From: CADEEV01 sp964442185
Lineage (GTDB): Bacteria > Acidobacteriota > Vicinamibacteria > Fen-336
Direction of reading: 5' to 3'
Assembly: GCA_964442185.1 (NCBI GenBank)
Contig: CAYTWT010000293.1
Location: 1-64,000 of the forward strand
Length of the DNA stretch: 64,000 nt
Under the pieces are notes generated by a model. The model had not been told where the DNA came from, did no database searches, and saw only the letters and a list, made by a program, of their open reading frames with translations. Positions 1-8,038 of the stretch are shown one piece after another. Each line of letters opens with the position of its first letter. Position 1 is the stretch's first letter. The translations under genes and the position numbers were made by a program.

Positions 1-160
1 CAAGGCGACACTCGTGATCCTGTTCTTCATGCACGTGCGCTGGGCGGGCAAGCTCGTTCAGCTCTTCGTCGCGAGCGGCTTCATCTGGCTCGTGATCCTG
101 ATCGCGATCACGCTCGCCGACTACGTCAGCCGGGGCTGGTCGCTCAAGGCAGCGCCGTGA
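1..160 (+). CDS. Cytochrome c oxidase subunit IV, C-terminal part
   Basis: The window opens inside this gene; 52 codons are visible, ending at the TGA at 158-160. The peptide carries two hydrophobic stretches separated by a short charged turn (RWAGK) and ends in DYVSRGW, which fits the small membrane subunit IV found with bacterial caa3-type terminal oxidases. Such subunits support assembly of the haem-copper oxidase in the inner membrane and have no catalytic residues. The stop overlaps the GTG of the next gene by four bases, so the two are probably co-transcribed. The oxidase core genes would lie to the left of the window. The family call rests on a short fragment. Confidence 0.7.
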   Translation, partial: KATLVILFFMHVRWAGKLVQLFVASGFIWLVILIAITLADYVSRGWSLKAAP

Positions 161-1956
161 GCGAAAGCGTCCAGGGCTCGCCCTGGGCGCGTCGCCTGCT
201 GCTTGCCGCACTGCTTGCCCTCGCGGCAGGCCTACGCTTCGACGCTCTCGACTGGGGGCTGCGACACCCGCCGCACCCCGACGAGCGAGTCTTCGTACGC
301 AACGCGGGCCTGATGCTGGCCGCTCACGACCTGGACCACCGGTACTACGAGTACCCCGGTCTGTTCGTATATCTCCTCGCGGCCGTCCTGGCCCGGATCG
401 AACCGCGGGACGGCGCCCAGGCCTACCTGGTCGGGCGCGCCCTCGTCGCCAGCTTCGGCGTGCTGTCGGTTGCCCTGACCTATCGCCTCGGCAAGCGCCA
501 AGCTGGAACGACGTGCGGCTTGGCCGCCGCAGCCCTACTGGCCGTCTCCCCGGTGGAGATCCGCACCGCGCACATGCTCCGGCCCGACGTCGTCCTCGAG
601 AGCTTCGTGCTGATGGCGCTTCTCGCACAGGGCGGCCTGGGTTCGACGCGGCGCCGAACGGCTGGGGCCGGGGCGGCCATGGGCGCCGCGACTGCCGTCA
701 AGTTCACAGGCGCCCTCCTCGCTCCGAGCCTGGCGTTGCGCCTTGTGGCCGTCTCCGGCAGGCCTTGGCGCGCACTGTTCGTGGCCGGCGTCGCGGCGGG
801 CCTCGCCTTCGTGGCGCTGTCTCCGTACACGTTGCTGGGACGGGATCGCGCCCTGTCGGGCGCAGGACTCCAGCTCGGCTACTTCTACGTGCGCAGGGCA
901 GCAACGGACATGGGTGGGCTCATGGTCCAGGCGCACTACTTCCGTGACGGGCTGGGAACGCTCGGCGCGGGCCTCGCGTTGTGCGGAGGGATTCTGGCCC
1001 TCCGAGCTTGGCGCGAGTGGATCCATCTTCTCGCGCTGCCAGCCGCGTTCGCCATCGCGTTCTCGACGACGAGTTTTCACGCGGAGCGGTACATCCTGCC
1101 ATCGCTGGGCGCCACGGCGGTCATCGCCGCCCTTGCGGTGGACGCGCTTCGGAGGCGCTGGCCCGTGGCCGCGTTGCTCGTCGCACTCTTGAGCCTGGCT
1201 CAGCCCCTCGCGGCCTCGCTCGCCTACCTGAACGCGCTGCATCAGCCCCGGACACAGGACGTCGTGGCCGACTGGCTGGCGCTCCACCTTCCTCCCGGCT
1301 CGCGCCTGCTGATACCCGCGGAGGTGCGGCTGGGCCTGCCGGCGCAGTTGGAGCAGGTCGCCGTCCGGCCATCCGATGTCACAGACCCGGGCGTGGCCCT
1401 CGAGTTCGATGCGATGGTTCTACCCTCGGCGGCCGGGGTGTGGGCCAAGCTGGCCGGACGCGAGGTTTTTCGCGCCGTGCCGGCCACGCCGCATTCCGGC
1501 GTTGAACTCCAGGTCCTCGTTCCCGCTCGGAAACGGGGCCGGCTTCTCGACCTCGCCTCCACGACGATCACCGTCCCACAAGCTGGGGCAGCGCTCACGG
1601 TGCTCGGTGACGGCGACCTCGCGACGCGCCTGCGTTTCACCCGGCCGGGTTCCATAGAAATCGGGTTCGCAAGGCCCGTGCGCCTGACGCGCGCCGAGCT
1701 CGTCACGCCGAAGCGCGCCCAGGCCAAGGCTGAGGTTCAGCTGCTGGTGAGTGGGCCCCATGCCGCCGGCTTCAGCGCCGCGGGAGTTCTGGAGGCTCGC
1801 CCAGGCCTCGAGGAACAGTGGGGTCTTGCCAGCCGGGTCCTGCTGCTCGACGGCTCGCCGGTCGAGCGGTTGCGGATCGCCATCCGGCCCCGTCGCCGCG
1901 CTTTCTCCGTTGCCGAGTTGCACCTCGAAGTCGAGGCCGCCGAGCCGCCACTCTAG
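157..1956 (+). CDS. Membrane glycosyltransferase of the GT39/ArnT-like (PMT_2) type
   Basis: A 599-residue polytopic protein. The first membrane segment (about residues 12-28) is followed by an external loop with HPDE (Asp42-Glu43), the acidic pair typical of GT-C enzymes that use lipid-phosphate sugar donors. About ten further hydrophobic segments run to around residue 360, then a soluble region of roughly 200 residues follows, expected on the periplasmic side. The family transfers a sugar from a polyprenyl phosphate to protein or lipid; the acceptor cannot be read from sequence. GTG start overlaps the upstream oxidase subunit stop (GTGA). Functional class is fairly sure, substrate unknown. 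Confidence 0.75.
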   Translation: MSESVQGSPWARRLLLAALLALAAGLRFDALDWGLRHPPHPDERVFVRNAGLMLAAHDLDHRYYEYPGLFVYLLAAVLARIEPRDGAQAYLVGRALVASFGVLSVALTYRLGKRQAGTTCGLAAAALLAVSPVEIRTAHMLRPDVVLESFVLMALLAQGGLGSTRRRTAGAGAAMGAATAVKFTGALLAPSLALRLVAVSGRPWRALFVAGVAAGLAFVALSPYTLLGRDRALSGAGLQLGYFYVRRAATDMGGLMVQAHYFRDGLGTLGAGLALCGGILALRAWREWIHLLALPAAFAIAFSTTSFHAERYILPSLGATAVIAALAVDALRRRWPVAALLVALLSLAQPLAASLAYLNALHQPRTQDVVADWLALHLPPGSRLLIPAEVRLGLPAQLEQVAVRPSDVTDPGVALEFDAMVLPSAAGVWAKLAGREVFRAVPATPHSGVELQVLVPARKRGRLLDLASTTITVPQAGAALTVLGDGDLATRLRFTRPGSIEIGFARPVRLTRAELVTPKRAQAKAEVQLLVSGPHAAGFSAAGVLEARPGLEEQWGLASRVLLLDGSPVERLRIAIRPRRRAFSVAELHLEVEAAEPPL

Positions 1957-2068
1957 AATGGTCCGTTTCCATGAGCCAGCTGCGATCGGAAGCCGCCGTG
2001 CTGAACAGGAAGGGGTCCTCGAATCCGATGAACACTGCTGAGCCGGGCAAGCTCGCCGACTCGAGACC

Positions 2069-3298
2069 TTGAGCGCCGTCCGTCTGCTTCGGGAGAACCC
2101 GGACTTCGCACGGCTGTGGGCGGCGGAGGTGGTGAGCCTGCTCGGCGATTGGTTCACGATCATAGCACTCGCCGTGCTGGTCTCGCGAGGCACCGGCGGC
2201 TCCGGGCTCGCCATCGGCGGGCTGCTCCTGACCCAGCTCCTGCCGGCGGTCGTGCTCGCACCGTGGGCCGGGGTCGTCGTCGACCGCTTCGATCGGCGCC
2301 GCCTGCTGATCGGCAGCGACGCCATCCGCGCGGTTCTGGTTCTGGCCTTCATCCCGGCCGCGGCTGCCGGCCGCACCGAATGGCTCTACATCCTGGCCTT
2401 CCTGCATTTTGCCGTCGCCAGCGTGTTCGAGCCCGGTCGCGCCGCGTTGATGCCAGCCTTGCTGGCGCCCGCCGACCTCGTGGCGGGCTCGACGCTCTCG
2501 ACCGTGACCTGGTCCGTCATGGCGGCGCTGGGCGGGCTCGCGGGAGGCACGCTACTCACGATCCTGGGCGTGCGCGCGGCCTTCGTCCTCGACTCGCTCA
2601 GCTTCGTCGCGTCGACTGCGCTGATTGCCTCGATCCCGAGAACCAGCGGGGTCCGGCCCGGGGGCCAGCAGGGCGGAGAGAGCGTGCGTTTCCTGGCGGC
2701 CGTGCGCTACCTGACCACGCATCCGGTCACCGGCGCGACGCTACTCGTGAAGGCCATGAACGGCCTGGCGGTCGCCGACACGTTCATCGTCATCTACGGC
2801 ACGCGGCTGTTCGCGCGCGGTGAGGGCGGCGCGCTCTCGGTGGGCCTGTTGTATGCCTCTTTCGGCGTGGGCGCGCTGCTGGCCCCGACGCTGCTGAACC
2901 TCGCGAACGATGGCACGCCGGCGCGGATGCGGCGCTTCATCGCGCTGGGCGCGGGCCTTCTGGCCGTGGGGCTTCTGATCCTGTCGCGCGCGCCGAGCCT
3001 GTCGGTTGCCTGCCTCGCGACCCTACTGCGGGGCATGGGCGGCTCGACCAACTGGACCTTCAGCACGATCATCCTGCAGAAGGTGGTGCCCGACTCGATG
3101 CTCGGTCGAGTGTTCGCGCTGGATTTCGCGAGCGCACAACTGGCCGCGGTCAGCTGCGCACTGGTGTGGGGCGTGCTAATGGACCATTCGGGCGTCCGCC
3201 CGGTGGTTCTGCTGGCGGCGTGCTTGGCACTCATGCCTTGCGCCGTGTGGACGCTCTGCCTCGAGCGCATGGACCGGCAGGAGCCCGCAGTACACTAG
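2069..3298 (+). CDS. MFS transporter, EntS/multidrug-exporter-like
   Basis: A 409-residue protein with about twelve hydrophobic segments. The loop after the second segment has DRFDRRRLLIG, the MFS motif A position, and the N-terminal NPDFARLWAAEVVSLLGDW pattern is common in exporters related to EntS. Such proteins expel small molecules with proton antiport from the inner membrane. The start is a TTG at 2069, chosen because it gives the usual short cytoplasmic N-terminus; no nearby ATG fits. It is preceded by about 110 bases without a gene and followed 12 bases later by the cyclase gene. The substrate is not predictable. Confidence 0.8.
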   Translation: MSAVRLLRENPDFARLWAAEVVSLLGDWFTIIALAVLVSRGTGGSGLAIGGLLLTQLLPAVVLAPWAGVVVDRFDRRRLLIGSDAIRAVLVLAFIPAAAAGRTEWLYILAFLHFAVASVFEPGRAALMPALLAPADLVAGSTLSTVTWSVMAALGGLAGGTLLTILGVRAAFVLDSLSFVASTALIASIPRTSGVRPGGQQGGESVRFLAAVRYLTTHPVTGATLLVKAMNGLAVADTFIVIYGTRLFARGEGGALSVGLLYASFGVGALLAPTLLNLANDGTPARMRRFIALGAGLLAVGLLILSRAPSLSVACLATLLRGMGGSTNWTFSTIILQKVVPDSMLGRVFALDFASAQLAAVSCALVWGVLMDHSGVRPVVLLAACLALMPCAVWTLCLERMDRQEPAVH

Positions 3299-3310
3299 GC
3301 TCCCGCCCAG

Positions 3311-4978
3311 ATGAGCGATCCCAAGGACCGCGCGCCGGGAAGCCTGCTCCACGAGCTGCGCACGCCGCTGACGCAGATCATCGGCTACAGCGAGATGTTG
3401 GCCGACGAGGCGCAGGACGCGGGCCGGTCCGAGTCGGTGGAGACGCTGCGCACCATCGCCCAAGCCGGCCGTCGCCTGTCGCGGATGCTGGAGACGGCCT
3501 TCGGCGCGCCCGGCGAGGCGCCGGAACTCGCACCCAGCACGGCGCCAGCGGGTTCCGCGCTGGAGGAGACGGGGGGCTCGGGGCAGATTCTGGTCGTCGA
3601 CGACAACGAACTGAACCGCGACATGCTCTCACGGCGGCTGCGTTCGCGCGGCTACGACGTGACGGTCGCCGAGGACGGGGTGCGCGCCCTGGCGCTCGTC
3701 GAGAGCGGCAGCTTCGATCTGGTGCTCCTCGACATCATGATGCCCGGCCTCTCGGGCATCGACGTGCTCCGGCTCTTGCGCGAGAAGCGCTCGCGCGAGG
3801 AGCTGCCCGTGGTCATGGCCACCGCGCGCGGCCAGACCGACGACGTGATCGAGGCGCTCCGCTCCGGTGCAAACGACTACGTGACGAAGCCGCTCGACTT
3901 TCCCGTCGTGGTGGCGCGGGCGGAGCTGCAGATCCAGCTTCGCCGCGGCGCCGCCGAGATCCGCCGGCTGGCGGCCGGGCTCGAGAAACGGAATCGCTTC
4001 ATCCGCGAGGCCTTCGGCCGCTATCTCAGCGACGAGGTCGTCGAGGGGCTGCTCGACGGGGCCAGCGGCCTCGCCCTGGGTGGCGAGACCCGCATCGTGT
4101 CGATCCTGATGTCCGACCTGCGCGGCTTCACCACGGCGACCGAGGGTCTCGCCCCCGAGGCGGTCGTCTCGATGCTGAACGGCTATCTCGAAGCCATGGT
4201 CGAGGTGATCACGCGTCACGGAGGCACGATCGACGAGTTCATCGGCGACGCGATCCTGGTCCTGTTCGGCGCCCCGACGCTCCGCGAAGACGATGCGCAA
4301 CGGGCGGTCGCCTGTGCCGTGGAGATGCAGCTCGCCATGGCAGAAGTGAACGCGCGCTTCCGCCGAGAGGCCCTGCCCCAGCTAGGGATGGGCATCGCCC
4401 TCAATACCGGATCGGTCGTGGTGGGGAACATCGGCTCGGCCAAAAGGGCCAAGTACGGCGTCGTGGGCAGCCACGTGAACCTCGTCGGGCGGATGCAGTC
4501 TTTCACGGTCGGCGGCCAGGTCCTGATCTCGCGCGGCACGCTCGATGCCGCAGGGCGGGCCGTGCGCGCGGGTCGCGCTCTCGCGATCCAGGCCAAGGGC
4601 TTCCGCGAGCCGATCGAGGTCTACGATCTCAAGGGCATCGCTGGCCACCACAACCTCTTCCTTCCGGAACGCGACACGGCTTCGCGACGGCTCGCGGCCG
4701 AAGTCGGCGTGCGCTACACGATCGTGGACGACAAGGCGGTGGGTGGCCCACTCCTGGCCGGCTCGCTGGTCGCAGTGGGTGAGGCCGTTGCGATGCTCAA
4801 GCCGGGTCGACCGCTGCGGCTGTTCACCGAGCTACACCTGCGTATCCTGGCTCCGGGGGATCGCGAGATCGATGGCGACGTCTATGCGAAGGTCACCGAG
4901 ACGCCGGGCGACGACACCGTCACGATCTGCTTCACGGCCCTGCCTGCGAGCGTCCGCCGCTACCTTCGCGAGGCCTAG
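3311..4978 (+). CDS. HisKA-receiver-class III nucleotide cyclase signalling protein
   Basis: A 555-residue soluble protein. It begins with a histidine-kinase dimerisation motif (HELRTP, His14) but no HATPase domain follows. Next is a receiver domain (about 91-210; acidic pair Asp97-Asp98, phosphoacceptor Asp141, Lys193), then a class III adenylate/guanylate cyclase domain (about 255-430) with metal-binding Asp269 and Asp313, transition-state Asn390 and Arg394, and Lys381 at the purine-selecting position. The partner residue, usually Asp, is Ser387. About 110 residues at the C-terminus form a strand-rich domain I cannot assign; a PilZ-like fold is possible. Output is probably cAMP controlled by phosphorylation. 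It converges on a lone receiver gene. Confidence 0.82.
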   Translation: MSDPKDRAPGSLLHELRTPLTQIIGYSEMLADEAQDAGRSESVETLRTIAQAGRRLSRMLETAFGAPGEAPELAPSTAPAGSALEETGGSGQILVVDDNELNRDMLSRRLRSRGYDVTVAEDGVRALALVESGSFDLVLLDIMMPGLSGIDVLRLLREKRSREELPVVMATARGQTDDVIEALRSGANDYVTKPLDFPVVVARAELQIQLRRGAAEIRRLAAGLEKRNRFIREAFGRYLSDEVVEGLLDGASGLALGGETRIVSILMSDLRGFTTATEGLAPEAVVSMLNGYLEAMVEVITRHGGTIDEFIGDAILVLFGAPTLREDDAQRAVACAVEMQLAMAEVNARFRREALPQLGMGIALNTGSVVVGNIGSAKRAKYGVVGSHVNLVGRMQSFTVGGQVLISRGTLDAAGRAVRAGRALAIQAKGFREPIEVYDLKGIAGHHNLFLPERDTASRRLAAEVGVRYTIVDDKAVGGPLLAGSLVAVGEAVAMLKPGRPLRLFTELHLRILAPGDREIDGDVYAKVTETPGDDTVTICFTALPASVRRYLREA

Positions 4979-4985
4979 GCAACGG

Positions 4986-5354
4986 TCAGCCTCTCTTGAG
5001 CAGGGCGTCCATCTTCTGCAGCAGCCGGCCGAACTCCACCGGCTTCACGTCGTAGTCGTCGCAGCCGGCCGCGAGCGCCCTCTCGCGATCGCCCGACATC
5101 ACGTGCGCCGTGAGGGCGATGATGGGGAGCGCTGCGGTCTTCGGGTCGGCCCTCAAGCGACGCGCCACCTCCCAACCGTCGAGGACCGGGAGGCTCATGT
5201 CCATCAGGATCAGGTCCGGCTGTTCGCTGGCTGCGAGCGCCATGCCCTCGGCGCCATCTTTCGCCAGAACCACTGCGAAACCTCGCCGGGCGAGGCGCCG
5301 CGCCAGCATGTCGCGGTTGAGCGCGTTGTCTTCGACGAGCAGGATCCGCGGCAT
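4986..5354 (-). CDS. Single-domain response regulator (CheY-like receiver)
   Basis: A 122-residue stand-alone receiver: acidic pair Glu8-Asp9, phosphoacceptor Asp52 in LMDMSLP, Thr in ALTAH and Lys in VKPVEF are all present, and there is no output domain. It closely resembles the receiver inside the neighbouring cyclase protein (both share an ALNRDMLxRRL-like segment after the acidic pair), so the two may share a phosphodonor or have arisen by duplication. It is convergent with that gene, seven bases between stops. Proteins of this size act by protein-protein contact or as phosphate sinks. The cognate kinase is not in the window's immediate neighbourhood. Confidence 0.85.
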   Translation of the reverse strand: MPRILLVEDNALNRDMLARRLARRGFAVVLAKDGAEGMALAASEQPDLILMDMSLPVLDGWEVARRLRADPKTAALPIIALTAHVMSGDRERALAAGCDDYDVKPVEFGRLLQKMDALLKRG

Positions 5355-5434
5355 GCCTCTTTGGGTGCAAGGGGAAACTACTACGAGCGCGCCCCAAAGT
5401 CATCGACCACCGAAGCCGACGCTATGATGGACCG

Positions 5435-5890
5435 ATGGAGGCTTCGCATCTTTCGGTCGTGCCCGCGGATCGGGCCGCTCGCGCCGAGGTGCTACGCCTG
5501 TTGGGCGGTCAGTTCACGGAACTCGAGATCCCCGTGCCCGCCGAGCGGCTGGCGCAGGCGGTCGACGGCGTGCTCGCGGACGGCTCGCGGGGCGTCTTTC
5601 TGCTGGCCCTCCATGCCGGCGAAAGCATAGGCGTCGCCTACCTGTCCTACCAATGGACGCTCGAACACGGCGGCAAGATCGCCTGGCTGGAAGAGCTCTA
5701 CATCGAGCCCCGCTTGCGCTCGCTGGGCCTGGGCCAGGAGCTGCTGGTCGCGGCTCTCGAACACGCCCGCTCGATCGGCTGCCTCGCGGTTGACCTCGAG
5801 GTTGAGAAAGGCCACCCCCGCGCTGCCAACCTCTACCGTCGTGAGGGCTTCGTGCCCCTGGATCGCAGCCGCTTCTACCTCCGGCTCTAG
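5435..5890 (+). CDS. GNAT-family N-acetyltransferase
   Basis: A 151-residue protein with the GNAT acetyl-CoA-binding core: a strand ending in LEELYIEP, then RSLGLGQELLVAALEHA, the Arg/Gln-x-x-Gly-x-Gly/Ala loop that holds the coenzyme, and a C-terminal NLYRREGFVPLDRSRFYLRL typical of acetyltransferases acting on amines or protein N-termini. The acceptor is unknown. The ATG at 5435 lies only six bases after a TATGAT hexamer (5423-5428) with no Shine-Dalgarno sequence, consistent with leaderless translation. It converges on the OsmC gene with four bases between stops. Confidence 0.8.
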   Translation: MEASHLSVVPADRAARAEVLRLLGGQFTELEIPVPAERLAQAVDGVLADGSRGVFLLALHAGESIGVAYLSYQWTLEHGGKIAWLEELYIEPRLRSLGLGQELLVAALEHARSIGCLAVDLEVEKGHPRAANLYRREGFVPLDRSRFYLRL

Positions 5891-5894
5891 GCGA

Positions 5895-6311
5895 TCAAGC
5901 GCGGTCGACCCCGAAGGACGTGGTGAACGCGATGTCCTGGCGCAGCGAGTGCCAGACGGAGCAGTATTTTTCATGCGACAGGGCGATCGCGCGCTCGACC
6001 TTCTGGTCGGCGATGTCGCCCGAGAGACTGAAGTGCAGCTCGGCCGCCAGCAGCCGCCCGGGATCGCCCGGCGCGCGCCGCGCCATGAGGTGGGCGCGGA
6101 AGGCGCGTAGATCGGCGCGGCCCTTGCGCAGGATGTGGACCACGTCGCTGGCCATGCAGCCCGCCAACGCGAAGGCCAGGGCCATCACCGGCGAGGGTCC
6201 CGCCTTGCCGTCACCGTCGAGCGTCATTGATTGACCGCGTGAGCTCGCCTCGAACGCGAGACCCTCTTTCCAGACGAGATCGGCCACCACCGGGGGGCGT
6301 TCTGCGCTCAT
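5895..6311 (-). CDS. OsmC-family peroxiredoxin-like protein
   Basis: A 138-residue OsmC/Ohr-fold protein. The two redox cysteines of the fold are present, in ALAGCMASDV and in EKYCSVWHSL near the C-terminus. The family reduces organic hydroperoxides with thiol donors, but many members have undefined substrates. A TAGCTT-like -10 element (6318-6323, minus strand) lies six bases before the ATG, so the mRNA may be leaderless. The gene is divergent from the aro-his-trp operon, sharing the roughly 80-base gap that holds the promoter of that operon. Confidence 0.8.
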   Translation of the reverse strand: MSAERPPVVADLVWKEGLAFEASSRGQSMTLDGDGKAGPSPVMALAFALAGCMASDVVHILRKGRADLRAFRAHLMARRAPGDPGRLLAAELHFSLSGDIADQKVERAIALSHEKYCSVWHSLRQDIAFTTSFGVDRA

Positions 6312-6345
6312 CCCGCGAAGCTAGCACACTCCTGCCGCGGACAGC

Positions 6346-6374
6346 TTGACACCCCCGGGGGCCGTCCCTAGAAT
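6346..6374 (+). promoter_or_regulatory. Sigma-70 promoter of the aro-his-trp leader
   Basis: TTGACA at 6346-6351 and TAGAAT at 6369-6374 are separated by exactly 17 bases, a near-consensus housekeeping promoter. Transcription would start near 6381, just ahead of the Shine-Dalgarno GGAG (6383-6386) of the leader peptide, giving a leader of about 170 bases up to the terminator. Confidence 0.85.
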
Positions 6375-6395
6375 CGGGCTTTGGAGTCCTTCGGT

Positions 6396-6452
6396 ATGAG
6401 CGTCGTCCGGCACTGGCGTCCCGCGTACCATCACCACCGCTACCACGCGTAG
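6396..6452 (+). CDS. Attenuator leader peptide rich in His, Tyr and Trp
   Basis: An 18-codon ORF, MSVVRHWRPAYHHHRYHA, with GGAG nine bases upstream of its ATG. Five His codons (6411, 6429, 6432, 6435, 6444), two Tyr codons (6426, 6441) and one Trp codon (6414) are packed between codons 6 and 17. It sits between a consensus promoter and an intrinsic terminator directly before aroDE, the classical layout of ribosome-mediated attenuation as in enterobacterial his and trp operons. All three amino acids are made by the downstream genes. By inference, shortage of charged His-, Tyr- or Trp-tRNA would stall the ribosome and allow readthrough. Confidence 0.85.
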   Translation: MSVVRHWRPAYHHHRYHA

Positions 6453-6453
6453 C

Positions 6454-6472
6454 GCCGGGCCAGGGGCCCGGC
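6454..6472 (+). promoter_or_regulatory. Leader hairpin directly after the leader peptide stop
   Basis: GCCGGGCC (6454-6461) and GGCCCGGC (6465-6472) form a perfect eight-base GC stem with a three-base loop, starting one base after the leader stop codon. It would be disrupted or masked by a ribosome finishing the leader peptide and may serve as pause or first-stem element of the attenuator. Confidence 0.6.
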
Positions 6473-6493
6473 CGCGTGAAGCGGAGCGGGTTT

Positions 6494-6501
6494 CCTGGAG
6501 G
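6494..6501 (+). promoter_or_regulatory. Candidate antiterminator strand of the attenuator
   Basis: CCTGGAGG at 6494-6501 can pair with the 5' arm of the terminator (6523-6532) as two four-base blocks, CCTG with CAGG and GAGG with CCTC, leaving TT bulged. That pairing excludes the terminator stem, so this is the likely antiterminator. It was found by eye, not by folding. Confidence 0.45.
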
Positions 6502-6521
6502 GATCGGGCGAGGCGAAAATG

Positions 6522-6553
6522 ACCTCTTCAGGGAACCCTGAAGGGGTTTTTTT
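6522..6553 (+). terminator. Intrinsic terminator (attenuator) before aroDE
   Basis: The arms 6522-6533 and 6536-6547 pair over twelve bases with one G-T wobble and a nominal two-base AA loop, and seven T residues follow at 6547-6553. The ATG of aroDE is at 6563, so a terminator this strong between promoter and first gene only makes sense as a conditional, attenuating one. Confidence 0.88.
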
Positions 6554-6562
6554 GCTCCCGTC

Positions 6563-8038
6563 ATGACGCAGATCTGCGTGAGTCTGACCGAAGAGACCAC
6601 CGAGGGCCTGCTCGCCCGCATGCAGGAGCTCGCCCCGGTCGCCGACCTGTTCGAGATCCGGGGCGACCTCGTCCTCGACCTGGATCTGCTCACGATCCTG
6701 CGCGCGAAGCCGAAGCCGCTCCTCTTCACCTGTCGCTCCGAACTGGAGGGCGGGGGCTGGAGCGACACCGAGACGCGGCGCCGCATGCACCTGCTGGAGG
6801 CCGTGAAACGTGGCTTCGACTACGTGGATGTCGAGTATCGAAGCGAGTTCCTCGACGTGATGATCGAGAAATCTGGGAATGGTCTGGTGGTGTCGTACCA
6901 CGACCTCGAAGGCGTGCCTGACGACCTCGACGGCCTCTACCTTCAGATGTGCAACAAGGGCGCCGACATCGTCAAGATCGCGGTGACCCCGCACGGCATC
7001 GCCGACGTGGCGCGGCTGCTCGAGTTTGCGGAGCAGACCCACCGCGGCGGTGGCAAGCCGCTCATCGCCATCGCCATGGGCCCGCTCGGGATCATCTCGC
7101 GCATCCTGGCCGGACGCTACGGCGCGCCGTTCACGTTCGCTTCCGCATCCGCCGGAACCGAATCGGCCCCGGGACAGATCCCCGCGGCGCTGATGGCCGA
7201 CCTGTACCGCGTGCGAGAGGTCACCGCGGCGACCAAGGTGTACGGCGTGCTCGGCTCCGAAGTGGCGCGCAGCCTGTCGCCCTTTCTGCACAACCGCGCC
7301 TTCGCGGCACGCCACCTCGACGCCGTCTACGTGCCGGTCCAGGCCGAGGCCTTGCAGCCCTTCATGGAGGCGCTTCCGATCCTCGGCCTCGCGGGCTTCA
7401 GTGTCACGCGGCCGTACAAGACCGACATCCTGCCGTACCTGCAGGAGGTCGAAGAGGCTGCGGCGCTGTGCGGCAGCGTCAACACGGTTACGGTCCATGA
7501 CGCGCTGCTGCAGGGGTCCACGACCGACGGCCGCGGCATCCTCGCCCCGCTCAAGAAACACATCGACGCGAAGGGCAAGAGCGTCGTGATCGTCGGCGCG
7601 GGCGGCGCCGCGCGGGCGGCGGCACTCGCGCTGCAGCGTAAGGGCGCGCGGGTCACTGTGCTGGCTCGCGACGCCGGCAAGGCGCGCTCCGTGGCAGCCG
7701 TCGTCGGCTGCCAGCACGGCCCTTTGTCCGATCTCGCGAACCGGCCCTGGGATGTGCTGATCAACGCGACGCCACTGGGCTCCTCGGCCTTCTTCGACGA
7801 AACACCGGTTCCCGCGGAGCTGCTGCGCCCGAGCGGCATTGTCTTCGACATGGTCTACGACCCGCTCGAGACACGCCTCTTGCGGGAGGCCAAGGCGGCC
7901 GGTTGCGAGATCCTGGGTGGCCTCGAGATGTTGCTGGCGCAGGCCGTCGCGCAGTTCGAGACCTGGACCGGCCTCGAGGCGCCGCTTGGAGTGATGAAGT
8001 CGGTCGTGCTGCTGCTCGCGCAGGCGGAGGAGCCGTGA
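6563..8038 (+). CDS. aroDE: Bifunctional 3-dehydroquinate dehydratase / shikimate dehydrogenase
   Basis: A 491-residue fusion of two consecutive shikimate-pathway enzymes. Residues 1-220 are a type I dehydroquinase with the catalytic His113 (VSYHDLEG) and Schiff-base Lys138 (DIVKIAV). Residues from about 225 on are shikimate dehydrogenase: YGVLGSEVARSLSPFLHN, Lys286 in VTRPYKTD, and a Rossmann loop GAGGAARAA near 345-353 for NADPH. The first domain makes 3-dehydroshikimate, which the second reduces. The same fusion is known from plants and Chlamydiae. First gene of the supraoperon; ATG ten bases past the attenuator terminator. The dehydrogenase motif usually written NVTxPxK reads SVTRPYK here. 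Confidence 0.93.
   Translation: MTQICVSLTEETTEGLLARMQELAPVADLFEIRGDLVLDLDLLTILRAKPKPLLFTCRSELEGGGWSDTETRRRMHLLEAVKRGFDYVDVEYRSEFLDVMIEKSGNGLVVSYHDLEGVPDDLDGLYLQMCNKGADIVKIAVTPHGIADVARLLEFAEQTHRGGGKPLIAIAMGPLGIISRILAGRYGAPFTFASASAGTESAPGQIPAALMADLYRVREVTAATKVYGVLGSEVARSLSPFLHNRAFAARHLDAVYVPVQAEALQPFMEALPILGLAGFSVTRPYKTDILPYLQEVEEAAALCGSVNTVTVHDALLQGSTTDGRGILAPLKKHIDAKGKSVVIVGAGGAARAAALALQRKGARVTVLARDAGKARSVAAVVGCQHGPLSDLANRPWDVLINATPLGSSAFFDETPVPAELLRPSGIVFDMVYDPLETRLLREAKAAGCEILGGLEMLLAQAVAQFETWTGLEAPLGVMKSVVLLLAQAEEP

Noticed and set aside
1957..2068. Gap between the glycosyltransferase and MFS genes as a regulatory region
   Set aside because: No convincing promoter, terminator or ribosome site; only a TAGAAT that overlaps the upstream stop codon.
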